The notes: generated by a model not told the origin, from the sequence alone. DNA of 64,000 bases from Chloracidobacterium sp. (GCA_016712045.1 JADJRV010000001.1:265641-329640), one strand, 5' to 3'; positions 1 through 8,706 are shown, counted from the stretch's first letter. Numbers and translations are program-made.

Positions 1-1
1 C

Positions 2-427
2 GGCGGCAAATTTATTGCCGGAGCCCTGAGCGACCGGTTGGGTGCGGTCAGGGTGATGGTATTTTGCTCGTTCCTGATGTTTGCGGCTTCGCTCGTTCTG
101 TTCGGCCTATCCGCGAGCAACGCCCTGCTCTTTCTGCTCCCGTTTGCACTTGGCTATGGCGGGACGTTCGTACTTATTCAGCGGCTGACATCGGATCTAT
201 TTGGACGGCTTGAGGCGGGAAAGATACTCGGAGCAATAACGCTAATCGAGGTCATCGGAGCCGCGATCGGCGGTCGAATAACCGGCTATCTCGCCGACAA
301 AAACGGCGGTGATTACACGACCGCATTCTACGGCGTGACGATCACAGCTGCAGCCGCATTTTTCGCAACGCTCGCGATCTATGCGTTAAACAGAAAAAGG
401 CCCGACGCTCTCGCGACGAACCTCTAG
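2..427 (+). CDS. MFS transporter, C-terminal part (cut by window start)
   Basis: The frame is open from base 2 and ends at TAG 425-427, so the true start lies before the window. The visible 141 residues begin with a GGKFIAGALSDRLGAVRV stretch, which fits the cytoplasmic motif A loop (GxLaDRxGrr) of major facilitator superfamily carriers. It is followed by four hydrophobic segments with the Gly-rich GYGGTF and GAAIGGRITGYLAD turns typical of the C-terminal half. The product would be an inner-membrane secondary transporter; the substrate cannot be told from this fragment. A tRNA gene on the other strand starts 5 bases after the stop. Confidence 0.8.
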   Translation, partial: GGKFIAGALSDRLGAVRVMVFCSFLMFAASLVLFGLSASNALLFLLPFALGYGGTFVLIQRLTSDLFGRLEAGKILGAITLIEVIGAAIGGRITGYLADKNGGDYTTAFYGVTITAAAAFFATLAIYALNRKRPDALATNL

Positions 428-431
428 ATAT

Positions 432-507
432 TGGTGGAGATGACAAGAATCGAACTTGCGACCTCTGCATTGCGAACGCAGCGCTCTGCCAACTGAGCTA
501 CATCCCC
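432..507 (-). tRNA. tRNA-Ala (anticodon CGC)
   Basis: On the minus strand a complete 76-nt cloverleaf can be folded. The acceptor arms GGGGATG/CATCTCC contain the G3:U70 wobble pair that is the alanine identity element. The D-arm is TAGCTCAGTTGGCAGAGC, the anticodon arm is CTGCG-TTCGCAA-TGCAG with anticodon CGC (reads GCG), and the T-loop is TTCGATT. The 3' CCA is encoded (432-434). It lies between the MFS gene and a small minus-strand gene. Confidence 0.95.
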
Positions 508-560
508 AAAATTGTAAAAGCTTGGTCCACTTTGGTCCACCTGGTCCGGACCGGACCAAA

Positions 561-812
561 CTATTGGACGCCAGCCGGCAGCAGCGAGCCTTTCGGATCA
601 GCGACATACGCATAGCCGTCCTCGATCTTGCCGATCATGCCGTGAAAACTAATGTTCTCACCCGAAACGACTACGACGACATCGCCGGGGCTGTTGAGCT
701 TTTCATCAACCGGAAATTTAATGATCGTCGCGTTGCCGTTTTCCGATGCGACAACTTCGTATTCAAATGTTTCAGTATCAAAACTGAGCGTCTGGCAAAA
801 TGCTACTTCCAT
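561..812 (-). CDS. Small conserved-looking protein, function unknown
   Basis: An 83-residue frame starts with ATG at 810-812, 4 bases after the upstream nuclease-like gene ends, so the two are probably co-transcribed leftward. The protein has no signal peptide or membrane segment. It is rich in beta-prone residues (VVASENGNATIIKFPVDEK, GDVVVVVSGENISFHGMIGK), which suggests a small beta-barrel or OB-like fold. I do not recognise the family. Homogeneous codon use and tight spacing argue that it is real. Confidence 0.55.
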   Translation of the reverse strand: MEVAFCQTLSFDTETFEYEVVASENGNATIIKFPVDEKLNSPGDVVVVVSGENISFHGMIGKIEDGYAYVADPKGSLLPAGVQ

Positions 813-816
813 AATC

Positions 817-2051
817 TTATTGTTTCACATCAAGCTGAAAGTCTAAAGCGATGGCGTCGTGATCAGAGAGCGGAAAGCCCCCGGCGTCGATGAGTTCGCC
901 GATAGTTTGTGGTGTGGTTCCGTCGGCTAGCTTGATGCCCTTTCCGGTGAACCAATCGAGCCTTGCCGACACTCGGCCGCCGACGCGACGCACCGCCCAA
1001 AAGATAAACGGCATACACCACTCCGGCACCCAGTCGCGGAGATTTGTATTTTTTTCGACGCTGTCGATGTCGTAATGGAGCGTGCCGACGCCGATCTCGT
1101 TTAGGCTCTTGTACTCAAAACCGCGAGATTCGAGTTCATTAAATAAACGACGCTCAAAATATCGGTCGGGATGCGGCAAGTGATTTTTGACGACGTTTTT
1201 ACACCCATCATCACACGCCGCCAATAGCCAAGTATCGCCCGCGTCGCGCTTTGCGAGTTGTACGTCGTCGTGTTCCAATCACCGCCGATTATCGTTGGCA
1301 GCGGCGGCAGCGTATCGAGATGATCTAGGATGATCTTGATCTGTTTGTGGCGATGAGCCCGCGAACAATGTGCGTCGAGATGAACCGTCACCGCACGAAA
1401 CGTGCCCGCCGGATGCTCGATGTCAGCGATCAAAGCCCGCAGATACCCGAGACGTTTCTCTTTGCCCCACATCTTATCCTTGCCGTTTGGCAGCGGCACG
1501 GCGTGGACATTGTTCATCGGATAACGCGAAAACATCGACAGCCCATGGATCGACACAGTGTTTTCGCCATCCATGTCCGATTCGACGCCGCTTCCTTTTT
1601 GTAGCGGCACGTAGACAGGAGCGAACGCATAATTGAGCTTTAGCTCACGGGCGATCTCTTGGGCGACGTTGCGGTTGCCGCTGCGTGCCATGCCGTGGTC
1701 GAGCTCGGTCAGTAGCAGCAGGTCTTTGTCTTTTAGCTTTTCGTGGTTTTTGAGAGCGTCAACGATCCCGTCAAAACGGATGCCGCGTTCGAGGTTCCAG
1801 GCGAGGGCTTTGATACCGTTTGGAGTGCGCGATTCATCGCGTTCTGACGGGCTAAAGCCCGCACTCTGTGCGAGATCCTCCACTGCGACAGCGTTCAAAA
1901 TACGCTCGACCTCGGGGCGGATCTTGGCGTACAGCTCCGACGCCTCCATCTCCGGTGTCGATTCAAACTTTAACAGCTCCGGAAAATATTGATTTAGATC
2001 GTGGTCGAGAATTGCCGGCGGCCCTGTTTGTATCGTATCTTGCGGTCCCAT
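817..2051 (-). CDS. Endonuclease/exonuclease/phosphatase-family protein (frameshifted)
   Basis: Two minus-strand frames form one protein of about 410 residues. The first (from ATG 2051) carries the EEP metal-site signatures: an N-terminal WNLERG, LLLTELDHGMARSGNRN, the VHLDAH strand and IIGGDWNT. The second frame resumes with NHLPHPDRYFERR and ends with the conserved SDHDAIALDF, which has the catalytic Asp-His. The frames join at the T5 run at 1196-1200; one more base restores continuity (...GYWRRVMMGVKNVVKNH...). The family hydrolyses phosphodiesters in nucleic acids or phospholipids; no signal peptide is seen and the substrate is unknown. The break looks like a homopolymer error. Confidence 0.8.
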
Positions 2052-2097
2052 AAAAAGATTTAGGATACGCTAACGCTGTCGAAAATGAGAAATCGCA

Positions 2098-3309
2098 TTA
2101 GTCGTCGTACCGTTCCTTGACCGGTGCCACCGCGAGGAAATCGCTCGTGATCCGCTCGGTGTAGATGCCAATCAGTTCGTCGATGCGGGTCTGCGTTGTC
2201 GAGTGAAAGATCAACCCGACGTGCTTTGGCTTTTTGACCTTATAGACTATCTCGATGTCGTCGTAATGCGATGTGTCGGGTTCGTCGGTGTTTGCAAGCG
2301 CGAGCGTGATGCCGGCAAAATCTTTGCGCAGTTTTGGCAGCGAATACGGCGTTTCGGGGGTTTCGGTCTCAAGCTTTCCCCATTCTCGCCAGAGATTAAA
2401 ACCGCACGCGTGTTCGAGGACGTTGGCGATATACGCCCCGCCGACGCGGCAGGCGACCTCAAGCAGATATAACTTGCCGTCGGCTTCGCTCTGTAAAAAC
2501 TCGGCATGCGTCACGCCGCGTTCGTATTTGAAAGTCTTGAGCAATTCGACGTTGAGCTTTTCGAGTGCCTTACGCTCTTTCGATCCGTAAGGCACGATCG
2601 ATGAAGTAAATACACCGCCGTAATGCGACACCTCGAACGGAGTCGTGCCGTATTGGCTAACGCCGCAGGCCGCGACCTTGCCATTAACAACGACCGAATC
2701 GACGTGAAAAACACGGCCTTTGATAAACCGCTCGATCAGGAACTGCGACGGATGATCGCGCCAGTTGTTGCGGTTATCGAGGTCGGTCAAAACGTTCCAA
2801 ACCTCTTCCGCCGTCTCGCATTTGCGGATGCCAAATGCCGAAACTTCGTGACGCGGTTTTACGATCCACGGTGCAGGAACTTCCGATAAAAATTGATTTA
2901 TCTCCTCGGCGTTAAATGCCCCCGTGAATTGCGGGCACGGGATACCGGCGTTTGCGGCAATGCCCCGCATCGTCAATTTATCGCGAAATCTTAAAGCTTG
3001 TGAGCGGCTCATCCCCGGCAGATTGAGGTGTTCGCGGGCCATCGCGGCTGTCAGTACGTCAAATTCGTCGAGCCCGACGACACGGTCGATCGGCCTCGAA
3101 CCCGCGATATTTGTTACGACGCGGACATAATCGCCCGGAAATGCATCGTCCTCGACCGTTCTTGCGTCATTGATCGCCGTCCACGCCCACGGATAGTCAA
3201 GCAGCTTTTTTCGCGTGACGAGCGTGACGTGCCAACCGGCATTATGAGCTTCTTCGAGAAACTCGTTGCCCTTATGTTCGCTGGCGATGCAGACGATATG
3301 CTTCTTCAT
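2098..3309 (-). CDS. ATP-grasp domain protein
   Basis: I choose the start MKKHIVCIAS (ATG 3307-3309) because GAGGAC lies just upstream; a longer reading to 3354 adds 15 unlikely residues. The protein of about 403 residues opens with a Rossmann-like pre-ATP-grasp domain, followed by LRFRDKLTMRGIAANAGIPCP, the ATP-grasp lid lead-in. The ATP-binding lysine is in WIVKPRHEVSAFGI and the metal-binding strand is YLLEVACRVGG. The family ligates a carboxylate to an amine or thiol nucleophile using ATP. Residues that would define the substrate are not recognisable to me. It is monocistronic in appearance. Confidence 0.8.
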   Translation of the reverse strand: MKKHIVCIASEHKGNEFLEEAHNAGWHVTLVTRKKLLDYPWAWTAINDARTVEDDAFPGDYVRVVTNIAGSRPIDRVVGLDEFDVLTAAMAREHLNLPGMSRSQALRFRDKLTMRGIAANAGIPCPQFTGAFNAEEINQFLSEVPAPWIVKPRHEVSAFGIRKCETAEEVWNVLTDLDNRNNWRDHPSQFLIERFIKGRVFHVDSVVVNGKVAACGVSQYGTTPFEVSHYGGVFTSSIVPYGSKERKALEKLNVELLKTFKYERGVTHAEFLQSEADGKLYLLEVACRVGGAYIANVLEHACGFNLWREWGKLETETPETPYSLPKLRKDFAGITLALANTDEPDTSHYDDIEIVYKVKKPKHVGLIFHSTTQTRIDELIGIYTERITSDFLAVAPVKERYDD

Positions 3310-3433
3310 AGTCCTCAAGGTAGAATGCCCACAGAGCAGCATCCATTTTCTCAACGAGAGATTTTTCTTTGAATGAAAAGAATGTCACAATTTAGCAATT
3401 GAGACAACAAAAATGTGAGTTTTATCGTAGGAA

Positions 3434-4150
3434 TTGGTGACGCTGGTAATTGTTTTTATGGAAAATTTTGACCTTGTAAATCTACTCAGCAACCTAATTC
3501 CCTACATCGTCGTCCTGCTGCTCGCGATCTCGTGTCACGAAGCGGGCCATGCCTGGATGTCGATGAAATACGGTGACGACACGGCATATATGCTCGGCCG
3601 CGTGACGATAAATCCCGTCGCCCACACCGACCCGATCGGCACGCTTTTGATACCGATCGTAAGTTTTGTACTGACTTTTACGACGGGAGCGCGCGTCCCT
3701 CTGATCGGTTGGGGAAAGCCAACGCCGGTCAATCCGCGAAACTGGACAAAGTACAAACAGGCAAATGTTATGGTTTCGATCGCGGGGATCGGAGCGAACC
3801 TGATCCTTGCGACGATAGGATTTGCGATATTCAAAACATTGCTCGAAACTGGTGCGATAAATGCGGCCAACGCACGCGAAGGCATTGTTAAAGTCGGGGT
3901 CATTTTCCTTAACTACCTGATCTTTCTTAACGTCTCGCTCGCGGTATTTAATCTGTTGCCTTTCCCGCCGCTTGACGGCAGCAAGGTACTACAGACATTT
4001 TTGCCTGCGAGTTTTAATCCGATATTTGAGCTGCTAGAACAATATGGATTCTTGATATTGATGCTGCTTGTTTATATGGGCGTGATCGGCGTGGTGATGT
4101 ACCCTTTTTATATTTTTGTCGATTATCTGCTCTACACCCGTTGGTTTTGA
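3434..4150 (+). CDS. Site-2 protease-like M50 metalloprotease
   Basis: This 238-residue integral membrane protein (from TTG 3434; ATG 3458 gives MENFDLV and is equally likely) has the zinc motif HEAGH at residues 35-39 inside the first hydrophobic segment. It also has NPVAHTDPIGT and, near the C-terminus, FNLLPFPPLDGSKV, whose Asp is the third zinc ligand of the M50B family. There are five to six membrane segments. Such short S2P-like proteases without a PDZ domain cleave within the membrane; the substrate is unknown. The stop is 3 bases before trpS, so the two are probably one transcript. Confidence 0.88.
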   Translation: MVTLVIVFMENFDLVNLLSNLIPYIVVLLLAISCHEAGHAWMSMKYGDDTAYMLGRVTINPVAHTDPIGTLLIPIVSFVLTFTTGARVPLIGWGKPTPVNPRNWTKYKQANVMVSIAGIGANLILATIGFAIFKTLLETGAINAANAREGIVKVGVIFLNYLIFLNVSLAVFNLLPFPPLDGSKVLQTFLPASFNPIFELLEQYGFLILMLLVYMGVIGVVMYPFYIFVDYLLYTRWF

Positions 4151-4153
4151 TAG

Positions 4154-5134
4154 ATGAAAAAACGTATTTTCAGCGGCGCTCAGCCGACAGGCGAGCTTCA
4201 TATCGGTAATTATCTCGGTGCTCTCAAAAATTGGGTGGCGCTGCAGGACGAGTACGAGTCGTTTTACTGTATCGTCAATCTCCACGCCATCACGCTGCCG
4301 CAGGACCCAAAAACTCTGCGTCAAAAAACACTCGACCTCGCCCGCATCTACCTCGCCGCGGGTGTCGATCCCGAAAAGTGCACGGTCTTTATCCAATCGG
4401 ACGTCCCTGAACATGCGGAACTAACTTGGGTGCTCTCTTGCCAATCGCGAATGGGCGAGCTTGAGCGGATGACGCAGTTTAAGGGACAAGGGGCAAAGGA
4501 AACGGGGAGAACGGCAGGCGTTGGCCTTTTTACATATCCCGTTTTGATGGCCGCCGACATCTTGCTTTATCAAACAGATCTTGTACCTATTGGCCAGGAC
4601 CAAAAACAGCATCTTGAGCTGACACGCGATCTTGCGGAGAGGTTTAACCGTGATTTTGGCGAGACTTTTAAGGTACCTGAGCCGTTTATTCCGCCAGTCG
4701 GGGCAAAGATAATGTCTTTGCAGGATCCGGCGAAAAAGATGTCGAAATCGGATGAGAATCTGAACGGTTCGATATTTTTGCTTGACGACGCCGACACGAT
4801 CACCAAAAAAATAAAACGCGCCGTCACCGACAGCGGTACCGACATCAACTTTGACGAAACGCGGCCCGCGATCAAAAATCTGCTCACGATATATCAGCTT
4901 TTGAGCGGCAAGACGGCGGACGAATGCGTCGAACACTTCGCGGGCTCAGGCTACGGCGATTTCAAAGGCCAGCTTGCGGAAACTGTCGTCGAGTTCCTCC
5001 GGCCATTTCAGGAACGGATCAAGGAATACGACGCCCCTTCACTCGACGCGATCCTTAAAAAGGGGGCGGAAAAGGCCCGCTCGATAGCCTCTGAAACATT
5101 GCAAGACGTTTATAAAAAAACAGGTATCAAGTAA
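4154..5134 (+). CDS. trpS: Tryptophan-tRNA ligase
   Basis: This 326-residue class I aminoacyl-tRNA synthetase charges tRNA-Trp with tryptophan. The HIGH-box appears as HIGN (residues 16-19, after SGAQPTGEL), which is usual in TrpRS. The KMSKS loop is present near residue 195 (AKKMSKSDEN). Length matches bacterial TrpRS. The stop overlaps the next start as TAATG, so the ArsC/Spx-like gene is translationally coupled. No T-box leader is visible upstream, where only 3 bases separate it from the protease gene. Confidence 0.97.
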   Translation: MKKRIFSGAQPTGELHIGNYLGALKNWVALQDEYESFYCIVNLHAITLPQDPKTLRQKTLDLARIYLAAGVDPEKCTVFIQSDVPEHAELTWVLSCQSRMGELERMTQFKGQGAKETGRTAGVGLFTYPVLMAADILLYQTDLVPIGQDQKQHLELTRDLAERFNRDFGETFKVPEPFIPPVGAKIMSLQDPAKKMSKSDENLNGSIFLLDDADTITKKIKRAVTDSGTDINFDETRPAIKNLLTIYQLLSGKTADECVEHFAGSGYGDFKGQLAETVVEFLRPFQERIKEYDAPSLDAILKKGAEKARSIASETLQDVYKKTGIK

Positions 5135-5496
5135 TGAAAATTACCGTTTACGAAAAGCCAACCTGCACAACGTGCCGCAATCTGAATAAGCTGTTTATTG
5201 CCAACGGCGTCGATTGGGAAAAGGTCAATTATTTTATCGAGCCGTTTACCGAAAGTAAGCTGACCGCATTGTTGGAAAAGACGGGTATGAAGCCATTTGA
5301 CGTATTGCGGCGTGCCGAGCCGGATTTCAAACTTGCGGGTGTCGACAAGGATTCGAGCGACAAAGATGTGATCGCCGCGATGGTCAAATATCCGTCGATC
5401 ATCCAGCGGCCGATAGTCGAGGTCGGCGATAAAGCTGTGCTGGCACGGCCGATAGAAAAGGCTTTGGATCTGGTGCAGAAGCCCGCACGTAAGTAA
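5134..5496 (+). CDS. ArsC/Spx-family thioredoxin-fold protein
   Basis: The 120-residue protein begins MKITVYEKPTCTTCRNLNKL with a CxxC at residues 11 and 14. The ArsC-type helix-strand pattern follows, then the two arginine loops (IIQRPIVEV and VLARPIEKAL) that hold the oxyanion in ArsC. It may be a glutaredoxin-linked arsenate reductase-like enzyme or an Spx-like regulator. No ars operon is present; its partner is trpS, with overlapping TAATG. The last residues QKPARK are encoded by the left arm of a palindromic repeat found elsewhere in the window, so the tail is probably repeat-derived. Confidence 0.82.
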   Translation: MKITVYEKPTCTTCRNLNKLFIANGVDWEKVNYFIEPFTESKLTALLEKTGMKPFDVLRRAEPDFKLAGVDKDSSDKDVIAAMVKYPSIIQRPIVEVGDKAVLARPIEKALDLVQKPARK

Positions 5497-5544
5497 GGGC
5501 GTAACATCCAACATTCGGATCACGCCCTTGCTAACGCGCGGGCA
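5476..5544. repeat. Palindromic intergenic repeat, copy 1
   Basis: The left arm reads GAAGCCCGCACGTAAGTAAG then GGCGTAAC; the right arm is its near reverse complement, ACGCCCTTGCTAACGCGCGG. About 20 bases lie between the arms. The copy overlaps the end of the ArsC-like gene and could fold as a long hairpin in RNA. The same element occurs at 37670-37743 (perfect arms) and as a half-copy at 9604-9634. Confidence 0.8.
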
Positions 5545-5557
5545 TCCGCAAATATTT

Positions 5558-5974
5558 ATGAGTTATACAAATGGAAATGGAAATGGAAACGGTAATGGCA
5601 ACGGCCACGCCCCAAAACCAAAAAACGTCCTTGGCGGCACGCTCGAATCGTGTTGTACAGACCCGATGACCGGTTTTTATCGTGACGGATATTGCCGCAC
5701 CGGGGTTGATGACACCGGGCGTCATACCGTCTGCATCCGTGCGACGGACGATTTTCTGGCGTTTTCGAAGTCAGCGGGCAATGACCTTTCGACGCCAATG
5801 CCGCAATATGCATTTCCGGGGTTAAAGCACGGCGATAAATGGTGTCTGTGCATGCTCCGCTGGCGTGAGGCGTTGAATGCAGGTATGGCTCCGCAGGTCT
5901 ATCTTGAGGCGACGCATGAGGCGGCGTTGACAGTTGTAAGTCTTGATGATCTAAAGGGTTACGCCGTTGATTGA
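5558..5974 (+). CDS. DUF2237 family protein
   Basis: From ATG 5558 the product is 138 residues. An in-frame extension upstream runs into the palindromic repeat and is unlikely to be translated. After a low-complexity Gly-Asn run (GNGNGNGNGNGH) the conserved DUF2237 core follows: NVLGGTLESC, DPMTGFYRDGYCRTG, HTVCIRATDDFLAFS, GNDLSTPMP and GDKWCLCMLRW with clustered cysteines, then APQVYLEATHEAAL. The function is unknown; the invariant Cys residues suggest metal binding or redox. The end overlaps scpA by 8 bases. Confidence 0.85.
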   Translation: MSYTNGNGNGNGNGNGHAPKPKNVLGGTLESCCTDPMTGFYRDGYCRTGVDDTGRHTVCIRATDDFLAFSKSAGNDLSTPMPQYAFPGLKHGDKWCLCMLRWREALNAGMAPQVYLEATHEAALTVVSLDDLKGYAVD

Positions 5975-6755
5975 GACGATCTTGACTGAGAAAGACGAAC
6001 AATTTACTTTTGATTTTCATAAGGAAACTGCCGAGATAATGTCCGGCGGGACCGACGAACTGAAGATCAAGCTTGGCGAATTTGCCGGGCCGCTCGACCT
6101 GTTGCTGTATCTCATCCGGCAAGAGCAGGCCGATATTTTTGACATCCCGATCGCCCGCATCACGGAAAAATATCTCGAATACATCCGCCTGATGAAGCGG
6201 CTCGACATCGCCGTCGCGGCAGATTTTCTCGTGATGGCGGCGACGCTGATCGAGATCAAATCAAAGATGCTGCTCCCCCGCGACCCGGCTCTTGCGACGG
6301 ACGACGAGGAGATGGAAGACCCGCGTCAGGAACTGGTCGACAGGCTGCTGGAATACGAAAAATTCAAAAGTGCCGCCGGTATGCTGCACGAGCGTTCGAC
6401 CATCGAATCGGCCATTTTCACCCGCGGCCCGATCGAATCGGACGAAAATAATGCCGAGATCGATGCGTCAGTCTTTGACCTGCTGACGGTTTTTCAAAAG
6501 ATCGTCGCCCGTCATGTGGACGAGGTCAAAATGGAGATCCAGCGCGAAGAGATCTCGCTCGCCGATATGATAAAAAATCTCAAAGCGAGAATTTTTGAGT
6601 TCGGCGAAGTCAATCTATTAGAGTTTTTCGAAGAGATGCATTCGCGTCGTGAGCTGGTGACCGCATTTATCGCGGTGCTTGAGATCGTCCGGGCTGAAAC
6701 GGTGAAACTGCTGCAAAACAAAACGTTTGGAGATATTATTTTGAGGAAGGTTTAG
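5967..6755 (+). CDS. scpA: Segregation and condensation protein A
   Basis: ScpA is the kleisin that bridges SMC heads with ScpB in the chromosome-condensing complex. The 262-residue frame (TTG 5967; ATG 6039, MSGGTDELKIKLGEF, is an alternative) contains the diagnostic N-terminal LGEFAGPLDLLLYLIRQEQ, then DIFDIPIARITEKYLEYI and AADFLVMAATLIEIKSKMLLP. The acidic linker ends in a C-terminal winged helix (ELVTAFIAVLEIVR). scpB follows after a repeat-filled gap of about 80 bases, the usual gene order. Confidence 0.95.
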   Translation: MIETILTEKDEQFTFDFHKETAEIMSGGTDELKIKLGEFAGPLDLLLYLIRQEQADIFDIPIARITEKYLEYIRLMKRLDIAVAADFLVMAATLIEIKSKMLLPRDPALATDDEEMEDPRQELVDRLLEYEKFKSAAGMLHERSTIESAIFTRGPIESDENNAEIDASVFDLLTVFQKIVARHVDEVKMEIQREEISLADMIKNLKARIFEFGEVNLLEFFEEMHSRRELVTAFIAVLEIVRAETVKLLQNKTFGDIILRKV

Positions 6756-6824
6756 CCACAGATAAACCCGGATAGACACAGATTCAGGCAATGCTTATCT
6801 GTGTGCATCTGTGTTAATCTGTGG
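6756..6824. repeat. ATCTGTG-type 10-bp period inverted repeat
   Basis: Left arm copies of CACAGAT at about 10-bp spacing are mirrored by ATCTGTG copies (ATCTGTGTGC, ATCTGTGTTA, ATCTGTGG). The element sits between scpA and scpB and ends 9 bases before the scpB ATG, so it could fold around the scpB start. A second copy is at 20576-20645. Confidence 0.75.
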
Positions 6825-6832
6825 ATTATTTT

Positions 6833-7366
6833 ATGGAAGAGGCTGTTGAACAAAAGGTTTTGCGTACCCCCACAGAGCTCGTCGCGATCGTCGAGGCATT
6901 AATATTTGTTGCCGACGAACCGGTTTCGACGCGTGTCCTTGCCGAGGTTTTAGAAGAGGAACGCGAAAGCATCCAGGCCGCCATCGAACAGCTACAGTCC
7001 GAATATGAGGGCCGTGACAGCGGTTTGCAGATCCGCGAGATCGCCGGCGGGTGGCAGCTTGGCACGCGTACCGAGTATCACGAAGAGGTTCGTAAATTCC
7101 TAAAAACCCGCCCCAATGCAAAGCTCTCACTAGCCTCCCTAGAGACGCTGTCCGTCATAGCTTACAAACAGCCGGTGACCGTGCCCGAAATACTTGAGAT
7201 CCGCGGCGTCCAATCCGCCTCAGCCATCAAAACCCTGCTCGACCGCCGCCTGATCGTCGCCAAAGGCCGCAAAGAAGCCGTCGGCCGCCCAATGCAATAC
7301 GGCACGTCAAAGGATTTTTTGGTTCAGTTTGGGTTGAAGGATCTTACGGAACTTCCCGAGCATTGA
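6833..7366 (+). CDS. scpB: Segregation and condensation protein B
   Basis: ScpB dimers bind ScpA in the SMC complex. The 177-residue product from ATG 6833 has two winged-helix domains: VAIVEALIFVADEPVSTRVLAEVL at the N-terminus and LSLASLETLSVIAYKQPVT with PEILEIRGVQSASAIKTLLD and KGRKEAVGRPMQYGTSKDFL in the second. A GTG at 6821 would add four residues encoded by the repeat. It is co-directional with scpA and rluB, a common trio. Confidence 0.95.
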   Translation: MEEAVEQKVLRTPTELVAIVEALIFVADEPVSTRVLAEVLEEERESIQAAIEQLQSEYEGRDSGLQIREIAGGWQLGTRTEYHEEVRKFLKTRPNAKLSLASLETLSVIAYKQPVTVPEILEIRGVQSASAIKTLLDRRLIVAKGRKEAVGRPMQYGTSKDFLVQFGLKDLTELPEH

Positions 7367-7420
7367 GGATTTTGAGGATCTCGTTCAGACACGGAGAACA
7401 GAGAGAGTAACTTCGTGCCT

Positions 7421-7447
7421 TATCCTACTTATCCTGTCCATCCTGTT
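7421..7447. repeat. TATCCTG-type 9-bp period repeat
   Basis: Short tandem array of TATCCTAC, TATCCTGTC, ATCCTGTTA just before rluB. If translation began upstream of 7460 it would encode a Tyr-Pro-rich leader, which is clearly repeat-derived. The complementary orientation occurs at 13075-13102. Confidence 0.7.
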
Positions 7448-7459
7448 AGAATTAATTTT

Positions 7460-8254
7460 ATGCAAGAGAGATTACAGAAACTTATCGCCCAGGCGGGCCT
7501 TGCCTCGCGGCGAGCAGCTGAGCAAATTATCCTAGCCGGCGACGTGTCGGTCAACGGCGAGATCGTGACTGAGCTTGGAACCAAGGCTGATCCGGAAAAA
7601 GACCATATCAAAGTTCGCGGCAAGCTCATCAACGCAAAGATCAGCGGGCGGCAGAATTTTTATGTTCTCCTAAACAAACCAAAAGGCTACCTATCAAGCG
7701 CCGCCGACCCCGAAGGGCGCAAACTTGTAACCGATCTCGTAAAAGGTAAAGGCAAGCTCCACCCGGTCGGGCGGCTCGATTACAACACTGAGGGGCTCAT
7801 CATTCTCACAAATGACGGTAACTTTACGAACCACGTAGCTAGTTCTAAGGCGATACCAAAGGTTTACGAGGTAAAGGTCAAGGGGCTGCCAAACAGCAAC
7901 GCTATCAATAAGTTGCGACGCGGACTAGTACTTGAAGACGGCTATAAAACGGCTCCGGCCGAGATAAGGGATCTAAAACCGACCGACAAAAATGGCTGGT
8001 ATGAGGTGACGCTTTACGAGGGGCACAATCAGCAGATCCGCAAGATGTTTGACGCGGTCGGAAACTCGGTGGTCAAACTGCGGCGAACAAAGATCGGCAC
8101 TGTCGCCGACCCATATTTGAAAACGGGACAAACACGTGACTTAACCGCCGAAGAGGTGGCATCGCTGACCAGCATGGTTCCCCAAAAGCCTTCAAAACCT
8201 ACCGCATCAAGAGGCGGTGCACGACCAACAGACAGGCGTCCTGGACGACCTTAA
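7460..8254 (+). CDS. rluB: 23S rRNA pseudouridine synthase, RluB/RsuA family
   Basis: From ATG 7460 (MQERLQKLIAQAGLASRR) the product is 264 residues: an N-terminal S4 RNA-binding domain (about 1-60, ending VNGEIVTELG) and the RsuA-type catalytic domain with YVLLNKPKGYLSS, the catalytic-Asp motif GRLDYNTEGLIILTNDG and GHNQQIRKMFDAVG. It isomerises a uridine in large-subunit rRNA. The C-terminus is basic. Its last 56 bases overlap, tail to tail, the convergent CoA-binding gene. Confidence 0.92.
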   Translation: MQERLQKLIAQAGLASRRAAEQIILAGDVSVNGEIVTELGTKADPEKDHIKVRGKLINAKISGRQNFYVLLNKPKGYLSSAADPEGRKLVTDLVKGKGKLHPVGRLDYNTEGLIILTNDGNFTNHVASSKAIPKVYEVKVKGLPNSNAINKLRRGLVLEDGYKTAPAEIRDLKPTDKNGWYEVTLYEGHNQQIRKMFDAVGNSVVKLRRTKIGTVADPYLKTGQTRDLTAEEVASLTSMVPQKPSKPTASRGGARPTDRRPGRP

Positions 8255-8639
8255 TGCCCGCCTCAGCAAATTCTGCGGCGACCTCGTCATTTCTGATCCC
8301 AAGCTGAAACCACACCGCTTTTGGCTTTTTTGCCAATATTTCCTCAGTGTGTTTCGGGACGTCTTCGCTCCGGCGAAAGATGTTGATCAGATCGATCTCG
8401 CCTGGAATTTGGGTCAGATCACGATAGACTGGCTTGCCTAAAATTTCGGTAACCTCAGGATAATAGACCGGCACCGGAATGATGTCGTAACCCGCGTCAA
8501 CCAAATATTTCGGCACGTAAAACGCGGGCTGGTCGGCGTGAGACTCCGGCTTGATCCCCAAAACGGCGATCGTCTTCGTATGCTCAAGCAACTCCCTTAT
8601 TTGAGCATCGGTCGTCAAAATATTCTCGTTCATATACAT
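8199..8639 (-). CDS. CoA-binding domain protein (YccU-like)
   Basis: The 146-residue protein has the Rossmann CoA-binding fold of the succinyl-CoA synthetase alpha/YccU family. Signatures are IAVLGIKPESHADQPAFYVPKYL, GYDIIPVPVYYPEV and ILGKPVYRDLTQIP, with IDLINIFRRSEDVP and KAVWFQLGIRNDE. The end VVQDACLLVVHRLLM corresponds to the usual DRCLxxEHxRL ending, so the 3' overlap with rluB is genuine coding on both strands. Its precise role is unknown; it probably senses or binds acyl-CoA. Confidence 0.85.
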   Translation of the reverse strand: MYMNENILTTDAQIRELLEHTKTIAVLGIKPESHADQPAFYVPKYLVDAGYDIIPVPVYYPEVTEILGKPVYRDLTQIPGEIDLINIFRRSEDVPKHTEEILAKKPKAVWFQLGIRNDEVAAEFAEAGIKVVQDACLLVVHRLLMR

Positions 8640-8706
8640 AAAAGTCTAACAAATTTGCCTAAAATAATATGTTATGTAAGCATAATCATTCGTTATATCT
8701 ACATAT

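Noticed and set aside
817..1278. Separate 153-residue gene
   Set aside because: Its sequence continues the EEP-family nuclease frame after an A/T-run indel at 1196-1200; it ends with the family's SDHDA motif.
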